Shown one piece after another: positions 21,801 through 33,486 of a DNA stretch of 64,000 nt. The notes beneath the pieces are model-generated. The model searched no databases, had not been told where the DNA came from, and saw only the letters and a list, made by a program, of their open reading frames with translations. Every line of letters begins with the position of its first letter. Positions within the stretch are counted from its first letter, which is position 1. The DNA comes from Linderina pennispora. Lineage: Eukaryota > Kickxellomycota > Kickxellomycetes > Kickxellales > Kickxellaceae. The translations under genes and the position numbers were made by a program. Location of the stretch: contig NW_024468261.1 in NCBI RefSeq assembly GCF_002104995.1, forward strand, positions 186,001 to 250,000, in the 5' to 3' direction.

Positions 21801-22920
21801 CTGCAGACTCTGCTCGTAGCGCCCCTGGCACTTGTGTATGATGCCCAGGCGGAAATAGATCTCCGTCGCCTTGTCAAAGTGCGGATCCATACGCATGACA
21901 GCGCCGAAGGCTTCCTCGGCGTGGTCATACGAGCCGTACCGGTCATACAGGATGCCGATGCCGTACCAGAGCTTTGGCTCCTTCGGGTCGGGCAGGTGAT
22001 AGATTGCCTGCTGGTACGCCTGGTACGCCTTTGGCAGCTCGTCGAGCATCAGGTAGCAGTTGCCGATAGCGCCCCAGATTTCGCCATTCGACCCGTCCAG
22101 GTTCACGATACGGTGGAAGTACTCGACAGCCTTGGCAAAGTCCTCGTTGCTGCGGATAGATATTTGCGATTTGCGTCAGCGCGGTCTGCGAGTACGGGTT
22201 GTGGCGCAAAGCATTCTCGTAGGACGCCATCGCGCGGTCGGTGTCGTTGAGGTACTCGGCAAGGTTACCTATCGGCTCGAGAAAAGAGGGAGGACGTGAT
22301 GGAGGACGTCACGGAGCGCAGTAATGGCAATTAGTAGAAAAGGACTCTTCCAATGGTTCGACAAACGTGCACGGGATATAAACACGACGATAGTAGTCAC
22401 AAAAATGCAGGTCATCAACCCAGGGGTACGGATAATAAAGCCGCTGCGTACTTACCCATCTGCAGCCAAGATTTTTCGTTGATAGCGCTGAGACGCTGGG
22501 TCGCAGTGAGCGGTTGTTGTTGCTGCTGCTGCGCTGGCGGCGGCGGCGGCTGTTGTTGCGGCTGAGGCTGCTGCTGTTGCGGGAGGCCCCTGGGGCTGCT
22601 GGCTGTTGCGGCGGCTGCTGCTGGTGCGGAGGCATAGGTCCCTGAGGACCGCCGTGCGGAGGAGGAGGAGCCTGCTGGGGCAAGTGCTGCTGCTGTTGCG
22701 GCGGGGGCATCTGCTGCCGCTGGGGAGGCGGTTGCTGGCCCTGTGGAGGCATACCCTGCTGCATTGGGCCGCCCGGCTGGCCGTTCATGTTTGGCTGGGG
22801 TCCCATCTGTCCCGACATGTGCATTCCCGGAGGCACCATTGACGCGTTCATTTGCTGATGCGGCGGTCTAATCTGACTGGGCGTCATAGGGCGCTGCGAC
22901 TGCTGGTGGTGCGCCTGCAT
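18811..22920 (-). CDS. SSN6: CYC8/SSN6 general transcriptional corepressor (TPR protein)
   Basis: Partner of TUP1 in global repression. Exon 1 (22456-22920) is Gln/Pro-rich and ends PLTATQRLSAINEKSWLQMG. An intron at 22269-22455 joins in phase 1 to GNLAEYLNDTDRAMASYENA. About ten TPR units follow, closely matching Cyc8 (CYLMLDELPKAYQAYQQAIY, KLWYGIGILYDRYGSYDHAE, IYFRLGIIHK, YWCSIGVLYYQINQYRDALD, YLSEVWFDLGALYEACNNQ). The C-terminal ~750 residues are Pro/Gln/Ser-rich and end in an acidic tail with DVEMEEGEEPEDGEVFED. TPR breaks at 22155-22156 (tat/tac) and 21266-21267 (gcc/gct), a double one in exon 1 (cca/ccg, ggg/ggc near 22590), and several in the disordered tail fit the paired-allele pattern. 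Confidence 0.92.
20434..20462. repeat. CTG/CAG trinucleotide run (polyglutamine in CYC8)
   Basis: Near-perfect CTG triplets on the + strand encode a run of about eight Gln residues on the minus-strand CYC8 product. Smaller CAG/CAA runs occur at 20850-20885 and 22510-22575. Confidence 0.75.
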
Positions 22921-23667
22921 TCAGGGTGATAAAAGTGTCTGCCGAAGCCAATCTAACGCGTCAGAGTATAAAATGGGCGAGAAACGAATCTAAAAATTAG
23001 CAAGGGCAAATCTGGCCAATTTCGCAGGAGGGGCGCTGCTGAGTTTAACGCGACAGTGTGGTGGCTATTCCACGCGTACCTTTGTTCCCACTAGTCTGAA
23101 CAAGGAGTTCCAGGTGTGTGCGAGCGCGTGCGCAAGAACTCGGTGGACGAGGAGCCGATTGCGAGGGGGACAAAAATAATAAAAAAAGATGAGCCGTGCT
23201 AATTGGGTTGGCTCAATTTAAAATCTCTAACACTAGCAGGACAAAAATATCCTGCAAGATAAAGGTGGGGGAGAGAAATAAGGGAGCTGCTCGGAAGCGG
23301 TGAAAAACTGGTGGAAAGGGGGAAAGAGAAAAAAGAAAGCAGAGTTGGAACAAAACGATTGCGCGACCGGGAAAGCAAGATTGCACGGAGGGAGGGACGC
23401 AGGCTATTTAAACGGACGGAAATCTGCGGGAGGCTTTCTGACGTGTGGTGCGCTGAGAAAAAAATTTTATTTTATTTGGGGGTCGGGTTTGCACAACCCG
23501 GAATTATCGGTGACGAACCCAAGGTCAATTCCAGAAATTCATCGCGTAATCATTTCACTCTGGAATGCGCACAGCACGCTTGCCTGCGCCTGCCGAGCTG
23601 CCATCGGGCGTGGAAATTGGGCGGATGATGATTGATTGCGGCGGGCTATTTATTAAGCGCGTTCTGC
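22921..23667. promoter_or_regulatory. Upstream region of CYC8
   Basis: About 750 bp from the CYC8 start to the stop of VMA10, both on the minus strand. It is purine-rich on the + strand (23260-23460), which is the pyrimidine-rich leader pattern seen before other genes here when read on the transcribed strand. No gene is visible. Confidence 0.4.
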
Positions 23668-24162
23668 TCACGCCTCGACAGTAGAAACAGCCTCGACAAG
23701 CTTGCTAACCGCCTCGGCCTTGTTCTTCTCGAACTGCTGGCGGACCGCCTCCAGCTTCTGGTTGGTTTCCTGCTGGATCTTGGCCTCGAGCGCCGACTGG
23801 TCGGTGTGCTGCTTCTGGATCTCGGCCAGCTCGGCGTTCTTGCGCGCCTGCAGCTCGGCGATGTCCTTGGCCGCCTCGGTGCGTGCGTCCTTCAGCCTCT
23901 TGACACGGTCTACAACAGAAAATGGGGTCTTTAGACAGCCAGGCGCTGCGTGCGTTCACCGCTTGTTGCGAAATTCAGCACTTACACTCGCGCGCCTGGG
24001 AGACAATCTTCGACGCCTCCTTCTCGGCCTCAAGCAGCGTGTGGATTCCTTGGGAGCTCGACTACATAGGGCGGACGTGGTTCGGTTAGCGCTGCAGTCC
24101 GGCAGCACGCGGGCTCGGGCAGTGCCACCTGCTCATCTGCACAGGTCAAACAAACGTACCAT
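23668..24162 (-). CDS. VMA10: V-type proton ATPase subunit G
   Basis: A peripheral-stalk subunit of the vacuolar H+-ATPase that pairs with subunit E. It has three exons: 24160-24162 (the ATG alone), 23986-24061 and 23668-23909. Introns are 24062-24159 (GTACGT...TAG) and 23910-23985 (GTAAGT...TAG). The product begins M-SSSQGIHTLLEAEKEASK, continues IVSQAREYRVKRLKDART and runs as one long helix (EIQKQHTDQSALEAKIQQ) to EAVSTVEA. About 106 residues, close to the family length of ~114-118. The GIHTLLxAExEA start and REYRxxRLKxA block identify it. Confidence 0.93.
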
Positions 24163-24463
24163 GATAGTTTTACAGAATTGCGGGTGTAGGGAAATGGTGG
24201 AAAATAGTGCTGCCGCGCTTGGCGTGTTGTGCGCGGGTCTTGGGGACACAGCCGCCAGCCGCCCCTGATCGATCAGCCAGGATGGCAGGCCAATCACCGG
24301 CGCAGTATCAGCGAATCAGCGGCAGCCTAAAACCCAGCTTTTTTTCCTATTTTCAATGCCCAGCGATTCTGAGAGCTGGACAATAAAGCAACTCGGAAAG
24401 CTGCCGCGTAGCGCCTGAACCTTCTCTTTTTTTCGAATTCTCCTTTTTGCAAGAAGATAAACG
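24163..24463. promoter_or_regulatory. Divergent promoter, VMA10 / RPL3
   Basis: A 301 bp gap between the ATGs of two divergent genes. A C/T-rich stretch (24415-24450) sits just before the RPL3 ATG, as expected for a ribosomal protein gene start. Shared promoter use is inferred. Confidence 0.5.
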
Positions 24464-25793
24464 ATGGTACGGAACCGATGTCCAGAACGTTGGATGCGAC
24501 GGGGGCGTTAAGCCGTCCGGGCTGATTTCTGATGGATGCGCGCAAACCGCAGCAGCAAACCGGACATATGGCTAATCTGCATAACTGCAATTCTCTGTGA
24601 AATTTGGAAAATGTAGTCGCACTGCAAGTTCGAGCAACCCCGCCACGGATCTCTGGCCTTCCTCCCGCGCAAGCGCGCTGCCCGCCACCGCGGTCGCTGC
24701 AAGTCGTTCCCCAAGGACAACGCTGCCAACGCGCCCCACCTGACCGCCTTCCTGGCGTACAAGGCTGGTATGACCCACGTCGTGCGCGACCTGGACCGCC
24801 CTGGATCCAAGGTGCACAAGAAGGAGATCGTCGAGGCCGTTACCGTCATCGAGGCTCCCGCCATGGTTGTCGTCGGTGTTGTCGGCTACATCCAGACCCC
24901 GCGTGGCCAGCGTGCCCTCACCACCGTCTGGGCCGAGCACCTTTCGGACGAGGTCAAGCGCCGCTTCTACAAGAACTGGTACCGCTCCAAGCGCAAGGCT
25001 TTCACCAAGTACGCCAGCAAGTACTCTGCTGACAACGGCAAGGAGATCGCCCGCGACCTCGAGCGCATCAAGAAGTACGCGTCGAGCGTCCGTGTCATCG
25101 CCCACACCCAGATGTCCAAGGTGCACCTCGGCCAGAAGAAGGCCCACATCATGGAGATCCAGGTCAACGGTGGCTCGATCGCCGACAAGGTCGACTGGGC
25201 TCGCGAGCACTTCGAGAAGACCGTCTCCGTTGGCGACGTCTTCGAGAAGGACGAGATGATCGACGTCATCGGTGTCACCAAGGGTCACGGATTCGAGGGT
25301 GTCACTGCCCGCTGGGGTACCAAGAAGCTTCCCCGCAAGACCCACAAGGGTCTGCGCAAGGTCGCCTGTATCGGTGCCTGGCATCCGTCGCGTGTCATGT
25401 ACTCCGTGGCGCGTCGCCGGTCAGAACGGTTACCACCACCGTACTGAGGCCAACAAGAAGATCTACCGCATTGGCAGCGGCGAGGACAAGGCCAACGCCT
25501 CGACCGAGTTCGATCTGACCGCCAAGCGCATCACTCCTCTTGGTGGCTTCCCCCACTACGGTGAGGTCAACGAGGACTTTGTCATCATCAAGGGCTCGTG
25601 CGTCGGTGTCAAGAAGCGCGTCCTGACCCTCCGCAAGTCGCTGCGCGTCCACACCAAGCGCTCGGCTCTGGAGAACGTCAGCCTCAAGTTCATCGATACC
25701 TCCTCCAAGTTCGGCCACGGTCGCTTCCAGACCAAGGAGGAGAAGAAGGCTTTCATGGGTACCCTCAAGAAGGACCTGGTCGAGGAGGCCTAA
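24464..25793 (+). CDS. RPL3: 60S ribosomal protein L3 (uL3)
   Basis: A core large-subunit protein next to the peptidyl-transferase centre. Exon 1 is the ATG alone (24464-24466). The intron at 24467-24616 (GTACGG...GTAG) is followed by [20 protein letters not shown], the universal L3 start. Other anchors are [40 protein letters not shown] (the basic loop near the catalytic centre) and [19 protein letters not shown]. One extra base at 25414-25415 (cgt/cgc) breaks the frame before [20 protein letters not shown]. The end is [11 protein letters not shown]. Read through, the protein is ~390 residues, normal for eukaryotic L3. Such a break in an essential gene argues for a consensus fault. Confidence 0.97.
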
Positions 25794-28700
25794 GCACCCG
25801 TCTGCACCCCCTGACCCCACCCGGTATCCAATGCTCTTGTTTAGTTGTTGCTCTCTTTCGAGTGGAAATGAAGCCATGGATTTTGGACTGCCGAAATATC
25901 TTGAACAGTGTCGTGTGTCAGTGTTAGCGACCGCCATATTGCCGATATGGATACTGGTTGCTGATCCTACTGCAGCCGTTGGTCACGATATGAGACATTG
26001 CCAGGTACAGATAGCCAGTAGCACTCTGTGTGGTTTCCTTGTGGAGAAGATTGTGGAGTGCTGCTGCTGCTGCTCTTGTGATGTCCAGTGTCCACTGGCC
26101 CGCACATATACCCACCAGTAGCAGCTGCCGGCCGGCTAGTTTTATTCTTTGCCTGTGGGGAGAAATAAGGAACAGCCTCTCCCCTTGCTCTCTGCCTAAT
26201 GTCTTGTTCCAGTTTGAGGTTCCACCGCCTACAGCTTTTTTGCACTAGGAATTTTCTATCCGATGACGGCGACTATCAATGAACAGCCGCATTTGCTGTC
26301 TACTTTGCTCCCAGCGACTAGCCCCATCTTCTCCGCAACTCCCCCCGGACTGGCTGAGTGAATGCGCGTGAGCAGAAAAAGTAAAAACTCGCCTTTTCTG
26401 GGATGGGCACATTGCGCACGCGAGCTGCTCTGATCCACTTCTTCTCTCCCTCCTTTACATATCGCACACCAATATCTGCTCTTTCGCAGAAAAATCTGGA
26501 CGCACACCCACTGATTCCACACTACAGCTATTGCTTTTTCAGCCTTTGTGCTTGGTGCCGACATCAACATCTCTGCTCAGTCCCGACTGCTCCATTTCGC
26601 CCTTCTATGCTATCGTGGATAAAGGTAGGGATTGGCCTGTGCTTCCTTCCCTGCAATGGATCTGTGAAACGCCCTTCTTCTGGGACTGCCATTGCTGATC
26701 TCTATGGTTTCGCTGCATGCTAGGACACCTCGGGTTCCAAGGACACGTTTCCGATCTGGCGCAGTACCAGTCGCTGTGTGGTCTCTCAAACAGCATCGCC
26801 CTTGGTAAGTACCGACAGATTTTGTGCTATTTGCATATTCTGCTGCTGCGCCACCTCTATTGCCCTTTCTTTGTATTTTGTTGTTGCTACCGCTGCTGCT
26901 GGTCCTTGGCGAGTTACCTCCCAGCCCAATGCCCCTGGCACATTGCATTCTTTTCCGACAATGTGACTGCAGCAACCCGATTCACCCCGTTACCACATGC
27001 TGCCTCAGCATATTTTCCATTGCGCCAGTGTCTGTCCCAATGTGAGCGGCTCTATCTACCGCCCTTGTTTAGAGCCGGCGCCTCTATGGCTGCTGCTGCT
27101 GGCGCTGCTGTCGAGACAGCCGTGGTGGTCCTTTCTTTTTGCTGCCTGGCGGGAATTATATGCTCCTTGTTCCAAGAGCGCGCTGTCACATGCGTTCTTG
27201 TTGCCAAAAGCGTCCAAACAGCCTGCAAATCCTTTCCAGCGCGCTTGCTTTCTGATATTTGGAGCGTCGTCGTCATCGCAATGGACAAAAAATATTCGCT
27301 GTCTATCCACCAATGCAGATTTGCCCTGAGCCTTGGCGCCTTGCATCAACCTCCCCCTCTTTTGCCCCTCTCTGTGGTCAGTCGACTGCGACGGACTTTA
27401 CACCAGTGGGCGCCTTCGCCCAATAGGCAAACTACTTTGTAATAACACAGGCTGCCCCTTTTGGGCATGGCCGTGCTGTGCTGCACAATGGCCAGTGAGG
27501 CGAAGTGCGCCAAAGTGCGCCAGTGACTCAAATGACCACCACTCCGCCTGCTCTTTGCCCAGAGGCTATGCCACCGCTGGGGGAATTGTTCGCTAGGCCC
27601 AGCGCGGATATGCTGCTCCGGCCTTGGGCCTACTTGCACATTGCCGATGCACACCTCTTTTTCCCTCGACAGGCAGGCCATGCTAGCACCCTCATGCATA
27701 TGTGTCCTGGATTGGGCACGGTGATGGACAAAAACCACAGGGGAAGGAATAGGAAGCACATGAGCAGCGTGTGTTCCCGCTTGTATGCAAAGATCCACAT
27801 CCCAGACCCCCATGTTGCTTTGGCGCATCATGCTTGCTTCCTGCTTGCCCGCTTGCCTGCTGATCGCGCCTCCGGGCTTCTCTTCGCTTCCACGCTCTCG
27901 TCGGGAGTCGATTTAACCTGATTTTGCCCCCTGCCTGGCTGCCATTCGCTTTGCCACACTGTTCATATTGCTGCTGGCCAGAGTCCGACCTGCCCTCAAC
28001 ACCAGTGCAAATCGCCTTTCCCTTCCCTGCCGCGGCCTTGGCTGCCGAGGAGGCAACAAAAGCAGGCTGGCAAAATGCAGCTTTAGCGTCACTCGCCAAA
28101 CAGCCCTCCCCATTTCCTCTCTCGCTGCACTAGGAAACACTCGAGCATTAGCAAAAATCCTTAGCTTTTTTCTTGCATTGAAAGGGGGGGCTTCTTCGTC
28201 GGCTGCCCACCTACAATGTGCATCGGCCAAAAGGCCGAGCAGCTCTTGGCTGCGAGCAGAGGGGATGTCTTGCTGTTTCTACCTCCCTTTCCTCGTTGCT
28301 ATTTTACTCGCCCCCTCTTTCTGGTCCGCATCAGCTCTTGCATTTACTTCTTGCCACTACTTATTGGCGCAAGCAGAACCTACTGCACTTCTGTATCGGC
28401 CACCACCCAGCTCACATAGCGAGCACTCGTCCATTCGACAGATTCTTGTTTTCATCTAGAAGCGACCCACCCACCACACCATATACCCCTCCCCCATTCC
28501 TCGTGCCAGCCAGAGTGCAAAAGAGTATAGACCGGCTCTGGCTTGCGACGCGCGCTTCCTTGCTACTGCATCCAGCTTTTTTGGCCCAGCAGCCTCCCTA
28601 TTATTTATTATTCTCCCTCGCAGCCTTGTTCCCTCTGGGCCACTCGACACTCGCGCAAAAAAGCTCCGAGTACCTGGAATTTATCCAGCGCCAAAACAAC

Positions 28701-29386
28701 ACAACCCTCTGACCACAAAAATTTCCACAAAAATAAATCGGGCCCACCACCAGCTGCACATTCGCCTTTTGCCTTCGCTTTGCAGCACTTTTCGACAAAA
28801 AACAATCCATTTACTCTCTATTATTACCAACAATCCTCTGCCGTCGTTCTTTTTCTTGCTGCCACGCATACACGCTCCTCTCTGGATCCCCTTTCTGTGT
28901 GCATCCTTTTGTTGTGCATGTGCCAACGCCTGCCGAACTTTTTGGCTTGCAAACCCGCACTCCCACCACCGGCCCACCTCTGAAGCTCAGGCTGACACCA
29001 CCGCTGGAGCTTCTTGTTGGCGCCTTTTTCCTACTGGCAGCAGCAGCAGCAGCAAATCTGGCAACCTGCAGCGCTCTTGTCTCCTCATCTCAGAAACTCT
29101 GACCGCCAGATTTTTTTCTTCCTACCTTATACCAGCAGCAGCGCGTGTGCGCCTGTTTTGCAGTACACGCAGGTACCGCCTACCAGCATCTAACCTTACT
29201 AAACATACCTTGATTTCTTTCTCCTTTCGACCTTTTTCGCCCTCGCTCCATTCGCTTGTATATACGAAACGTACACGGCCCCGGTCTCAATTATATATTT
29301 TCTTTCTCTTCTAAACGTTTGCTTCCATCCACCACTCGCGCGTTCCTTTTCTCTATTTCCCCCTCTATTGTTTTCCTTGCGTCCGC
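25794..29386. other. 3.6 kb stretch without a supported gene
   Basis: The longest gene-poor interval in the window. Open frames on both strands are short, overlapping and of odd composition (Cys-, Trp- and Phe-rich). One short frame at 26718-26800 starts with ATG and runs into a GTAAGT, resembling an exon, but I find no partner exon or homology. The last ~1 kb (28300-29380) is strongly C/T-rich and looks like a long promoter and 5' leader of the PSP1-domain gene. No tRNA or rRNA was recognised. Confidence 0.4.
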
Positions 29387-32300
29387 ATGCATACTCGCAA
29401 CCAACGCACAAATAACAAACACCCGACATCTACTGGCTCCGCATCGGCCGTACACGCACTGGCCAATTCCATGTCGTCCGTGTCTTTGGCTGGCAACATT
29501 AAACGCGCCGATCTCGGGGTGTCCGCCAAACCAACTAATTCGCAACAGCAGAAATCGCCCCGGATGTACGATGGTGCCCGGAAGACGTCCCAGGACACAT
29601 GCACCTCGTCCCTGTCCCCAGCGTCATCGCCTGTCACACCGGTCATGAGCTCACCGCCTATGCAGCACCTGGTTGCTGATTTGTCAAAGCAGTCGGCCCC
29701 GCTCGACAGCATCGATGCTTGGTCTGCTGTGCACCAAGAGCCCACCATAGCTGCGGCTGCGGCCAAACTTGATATACATATGCTGGGCCAGAGGTACGAC
29801 TCACTAGCCATCGACAGGCGCACTGCCGACGGTAGCGCTGCCCCAGAGAGTGCGCTGGCTGGTGGAACGCTAGAGTATGCAATGATTGACGAGGCTATTT
29901 TACGTGGTCGCTCCACTACCCTGCCCAATATTTTTGCTGCTCCCAATCCCCTTCGCCGCATTTCAACTATGACCTCGCTGGACAGCGCAGGCATCAATGG
30001 TCCCGTGAGCCCAACCCCATCTGCAGGCTACAGTGGCATGCTATCTCAGCAGCAGCAACCTCCGCAAGCACCAGCACCAGCAACAACCTCCGCAGCACCA
30101 GCAGCACCAGCACCAACAGCAGCAGCAACAGACCCAGTCACAGAAGCAGCAGCGGCATGGCTTGCACCGCTCTTACAGTCTCCGGGACAACCACCGCGCA
30201 GGCGCCATTGGCAGTAATGCTGGCGTCGATGGCAGCAACCCGATTAGCCCGTTGGGACTGTCCATATCCATGCAAAATATCCACCAGATCGCCAGCATGG
30301 ACAATCAGCTCATTTCACCTCTCGACCAGCTGCACCCGTCTGCAAGTAGCGCGGGGCTCTTTGGCATTCCCAGCACCTCCACCAGCGGCGGACCCTCGTC
30401 GGGCGCTGTTCCTGTGCGCCGTATGTCCGAGTACTCCATCGACTCATCCAGTGCGCGTCGTGCCCTTTCATCTTACCAGTTTGGACAGCTTGGCAGCGGT
30501 GTCGTGCAGATGGGCCCGACAGCAGCAGCCAGCAGCCAGCAGGCAGCGGTGGCAATCTACAGACAAACGGCATTGTTGACACCTTGAGTGAAGGTGGCGT
30601 CCATGCACATGGCATCTCTGGGGGTAGGAATATTGGTGGTGTCCCTGTGATGCCCGGCATGAATGCCAGCGAATCGGCCAATAGCAGAATGAATAGCGGT
30701 AGCACTATCAATGGCTACAGTCTACAGCTGCCTTCGATGCGTGAGGAAGACCACTATTTGGCTGCTGGCGACACGCTGACCATTGCAGCGACAACGGCCG
30801 CGCTGCTGAGCGGCTCGGCGATTCAGGCTGCTACGCAAGGTCATGCTTCCGCCGCCACTCCAGCCACCGACTCCGTCCGCAGCATCGTCATATGGAAACC
30901 AAGGCCTCCTGTCAGCCAATTCGTACACTTCTGTGTCCCCAGTGCGCCATGACACAATATCGGAGGCGTGCAAGCAGCAACCAGGCATACAGGCGGTAGG
31001 CAGCACTGGTCCTGACAACACAGCCACCGGCCCAACGCCATTTTTGCAGATGCATGTTCGCCCGTCGCTTGACACGCGCCGCCCGTCTTTGGACAACTTT
31101 GGCAGTCGTTCTATCAACGGCTACCTTGACCAGCCCGTGGCCACAGCGGTATACCCACCTACTCCTGCCCAGCCGCTCAATATGTCAGTACTCCACCGCC
31201 GGCACTCGCTGGCCAGCACCGGACTGCACATGTCTGGGCGCCATCCCGCACCCGAGGTCAGCCAGTTTACGTGCACAGGGTTTGAGAACGGGCGGTCTGG
31301 ATCAATACCATCCGATGGCGGTACCAATTGTGGCGGTGGTCCCCAGTTGCTCATGGCAAACGCCTCCAGCGACTTCCAGCGCTACCAGTTCTTTGGTCAG
31401 ACAGCCAGCATGAATCCTGGACCGCCAGTGCCGCCATTACCGATCTCAAATGCAAGCCTCACAGTCTGCACTTGGTGGTGGCGGGATGCCATTCACGACA
31501 GAACACTATGCTCAACACGGCCCCCAATGCACCTCTGTCACCCCTGGAGCAGCAGCAACAGCAGCAACAAATGCTCCAGCAGCAACAGCATATGCACCAG
31601 CTTATGCTCCAGCAGCAGATGGGTGTGCGCTCGATGTTCCCTGGCCCGATGTCCTATGACTCGCATGCCGAATGCTGGGAGCACTGCAACCACGCCTGGT
31701 CAGCCCGGTGCACTACCTCGCCCAAGCTTTATCGGCAATGCGCCCTTGATGCCGCAGCCCATGCCGCAATCAGCGTCGGCTCAGAAGCCGATGGCACAAC
31801 CGGCTCAGCAGCACACCACCCAGCCGACCCCTCCACCGCCGCATATGCGTCGCGCCAGCCACCCAGCGCTGAACCACCTGGCTGCTGGCTTTGCCCCTGG
31901 TGGCATGTCGGTGCCGCCGTCTTCTATGCCTGGCGGCTCTAGCACAACGCAGCACACGATGATGCCCAACCCGGCAACCACGATCACGCCCAACATGCCG
32001 TTTGCTGACATGGGCAAAGGCATTGCGTACCAGTCGCTGCCCAAGGAAGCACGCATTTACATTGTGCAGTTCAAAGGCAGGAGGTGCGACCTGTACTTTA
32101 CAGCTGGCGCCAACATCGAGGTCAAAATATTCCCGGTTGCCACTGGCGGATCAGCAATACCCGTCCCTGCCTCAAGCGCTGCATCTGCATCCGATGGAAC
32201 CGCCAAGCCAGCCAAGGGCAGCGGCGACGTTGTCAAGCCCGGCACCAAGCTGGAGTCTGGTACATGTGTCCTGGTCGAGGCTGACCGCGGCTGTTGATCT

Positions 32301-32814
32301 GGGCGTGATCAAGGAGGAGCTGACGACGCTCGACGAGGTCAAGAAGTTCATCGGCCAGCAGGCAGCAGCAATCGCAGCAGGCGGTTGGCAACAGCGGAAT
32401 GGACAGCCACAGCAGCGAGTCCAGAGCACAAGCCCCAGCCAGCAGCTGCAGGACAGGCGGCAAGGAGGCGCGCGTCTCGGCTATGCCAGTGCCGTCGCTG
32501 TCGGTGGGTGCGCAGCCAGTGAGCGTCAAAGACATCTTACATCAAGCGCATCTTCCGCGAGGCTGACCAGCGCGAAATCGCCGATGTCAAAGAGAACAAG
32601 GCGATGGACGAGCAGAAGGCGCTGGCGATGTGCCAGAGCAAGGTGCTGATGCGGCGCCTGTCGATGCGTGTTGTTGACGCAGAGTTCCAGTTTGACCGAC
32701 GCAAGCTGACATTCTACTTTCACCGCCGATCGGCGCGTGGACTTTAGAGAGCTGGTTCGCGAGCTGTTCAAGCATTTCAAGACGCGCATTTGGATGTGTC
32801 AGCAGACGAACTGA
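29387..32814 (+). CDS. PSP1 C-terminal-domain protein
   Basis: Fungal PSP1 was found as a suppressor of DNA polymerase alpha mutants in yeast; its biochemical role is unclear. The N-terminal ~900 residues are Ser/Gln/Pro-rich with many short conserved-looking islands (RRPSLDNFGSRSINGYL, RRASHPALNHLA). The C-terminal ~200 residues are the PSP1 domain: ARIYIVQFKGRRCDLYF, CVLVEADRG then VDLGVIKEELTTLDEVKKFI, VKDI then YIKRIFREADQREI, MCQSKVLMRRLSMRVVDAEF, QFDRRKLTFYF, and ADRRVDFRELVRELFKHFKT. Breaks at 32291-32292 (ggc/ggt), 32536-32537 (atc/att) and 32720-32721 (ttt/ttc) all fit the allele-pair pattern, and others lie in the disordered part. An in-frame ATG at 29471 is an alternative start. 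Confidence 0.85.
31549..31620. repeat. CAG/CAA-rich tract (polyglutamine in the PSP1-domain protein)
   Basis: Clustered CAG and CAA triplets encode a Gln-rich stretch interrupted by Met, Leu and His. A similar tract lies at 30046-30160. Confidence 0.7.
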
Positions 32815-33486
32815 CGACCACATGATGCCACCTTACACGCATATTACATACCAATTGGCACTGCCGTCATCCATATACTAGACCTGTACTTCCACACATC
32901 TCTTAATTATCTACCTGGCAGCAGCACGTCTCTTCCTCGCGCACGCCTCTACACAACTGATACCAACCTGCACTCTCCCCCAGCCCCCTCACTTTTATTT
33001 CTCTTCCCCGTCGAGGCAGCGGCGTTTCCCTTTAGCTTTACTTTTCTCACCACGTCAGTACTTGCCCAAAAAATTGCTTTTTCTTTGTGCTATTAGTTGG
33101 GAGTGGAGTTAGGGTGTAGTCGCAGCAGCGGCGAAATATGAACCTGCACCTAGAAGCCCTGGGCGACGCTGGAGGAGCAGTGGCGGACGATCAAGGAGCA
33201 GAGCGCGATATAAAAAAGGTCGGCCGCGGGTAATTTCCCCAGAGATGACACGGTGGAAGGGGTGTTAGTTACCAGATAAGCGTGTGCAAAATTGCGATGG
33301 GAATTCGCACCGGCTCTGCGACCATCGCAGATAAAAGGCGCGGCGGCCGGCCTGCCTCCTGTGCCTGCCTGGTAGTAAAAATCCAACTCGTTTCCATTCC
33401 TCCGTTTCTCCTCTTGACACTAGTCGTAGTCGTCGCCACCCACTTTTTCGCTCTCCCAATTTCTTTCCCACCAATACAAGCACACA
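32815..33486. promoter_or_regulatory. Intergenic region upstream of GCV1
   Basis: About 670 bp between the PSP1 stop and the GCV1 start, both on the + strand. C/T-rich tracts occur at 32960-33060 and 33380-33475, the latter immediately before the ATG. No gene seen. Confidence 0.4.

Noticed and set aside
26717-27442. 241-residue ORF in the gene-poor interval
   Set aside because: Cys/Leu/Trp-rich composition typical of chance frames in T/C-rich DNA; only its first ~80 bp look exon-like and no homologue is recognised.
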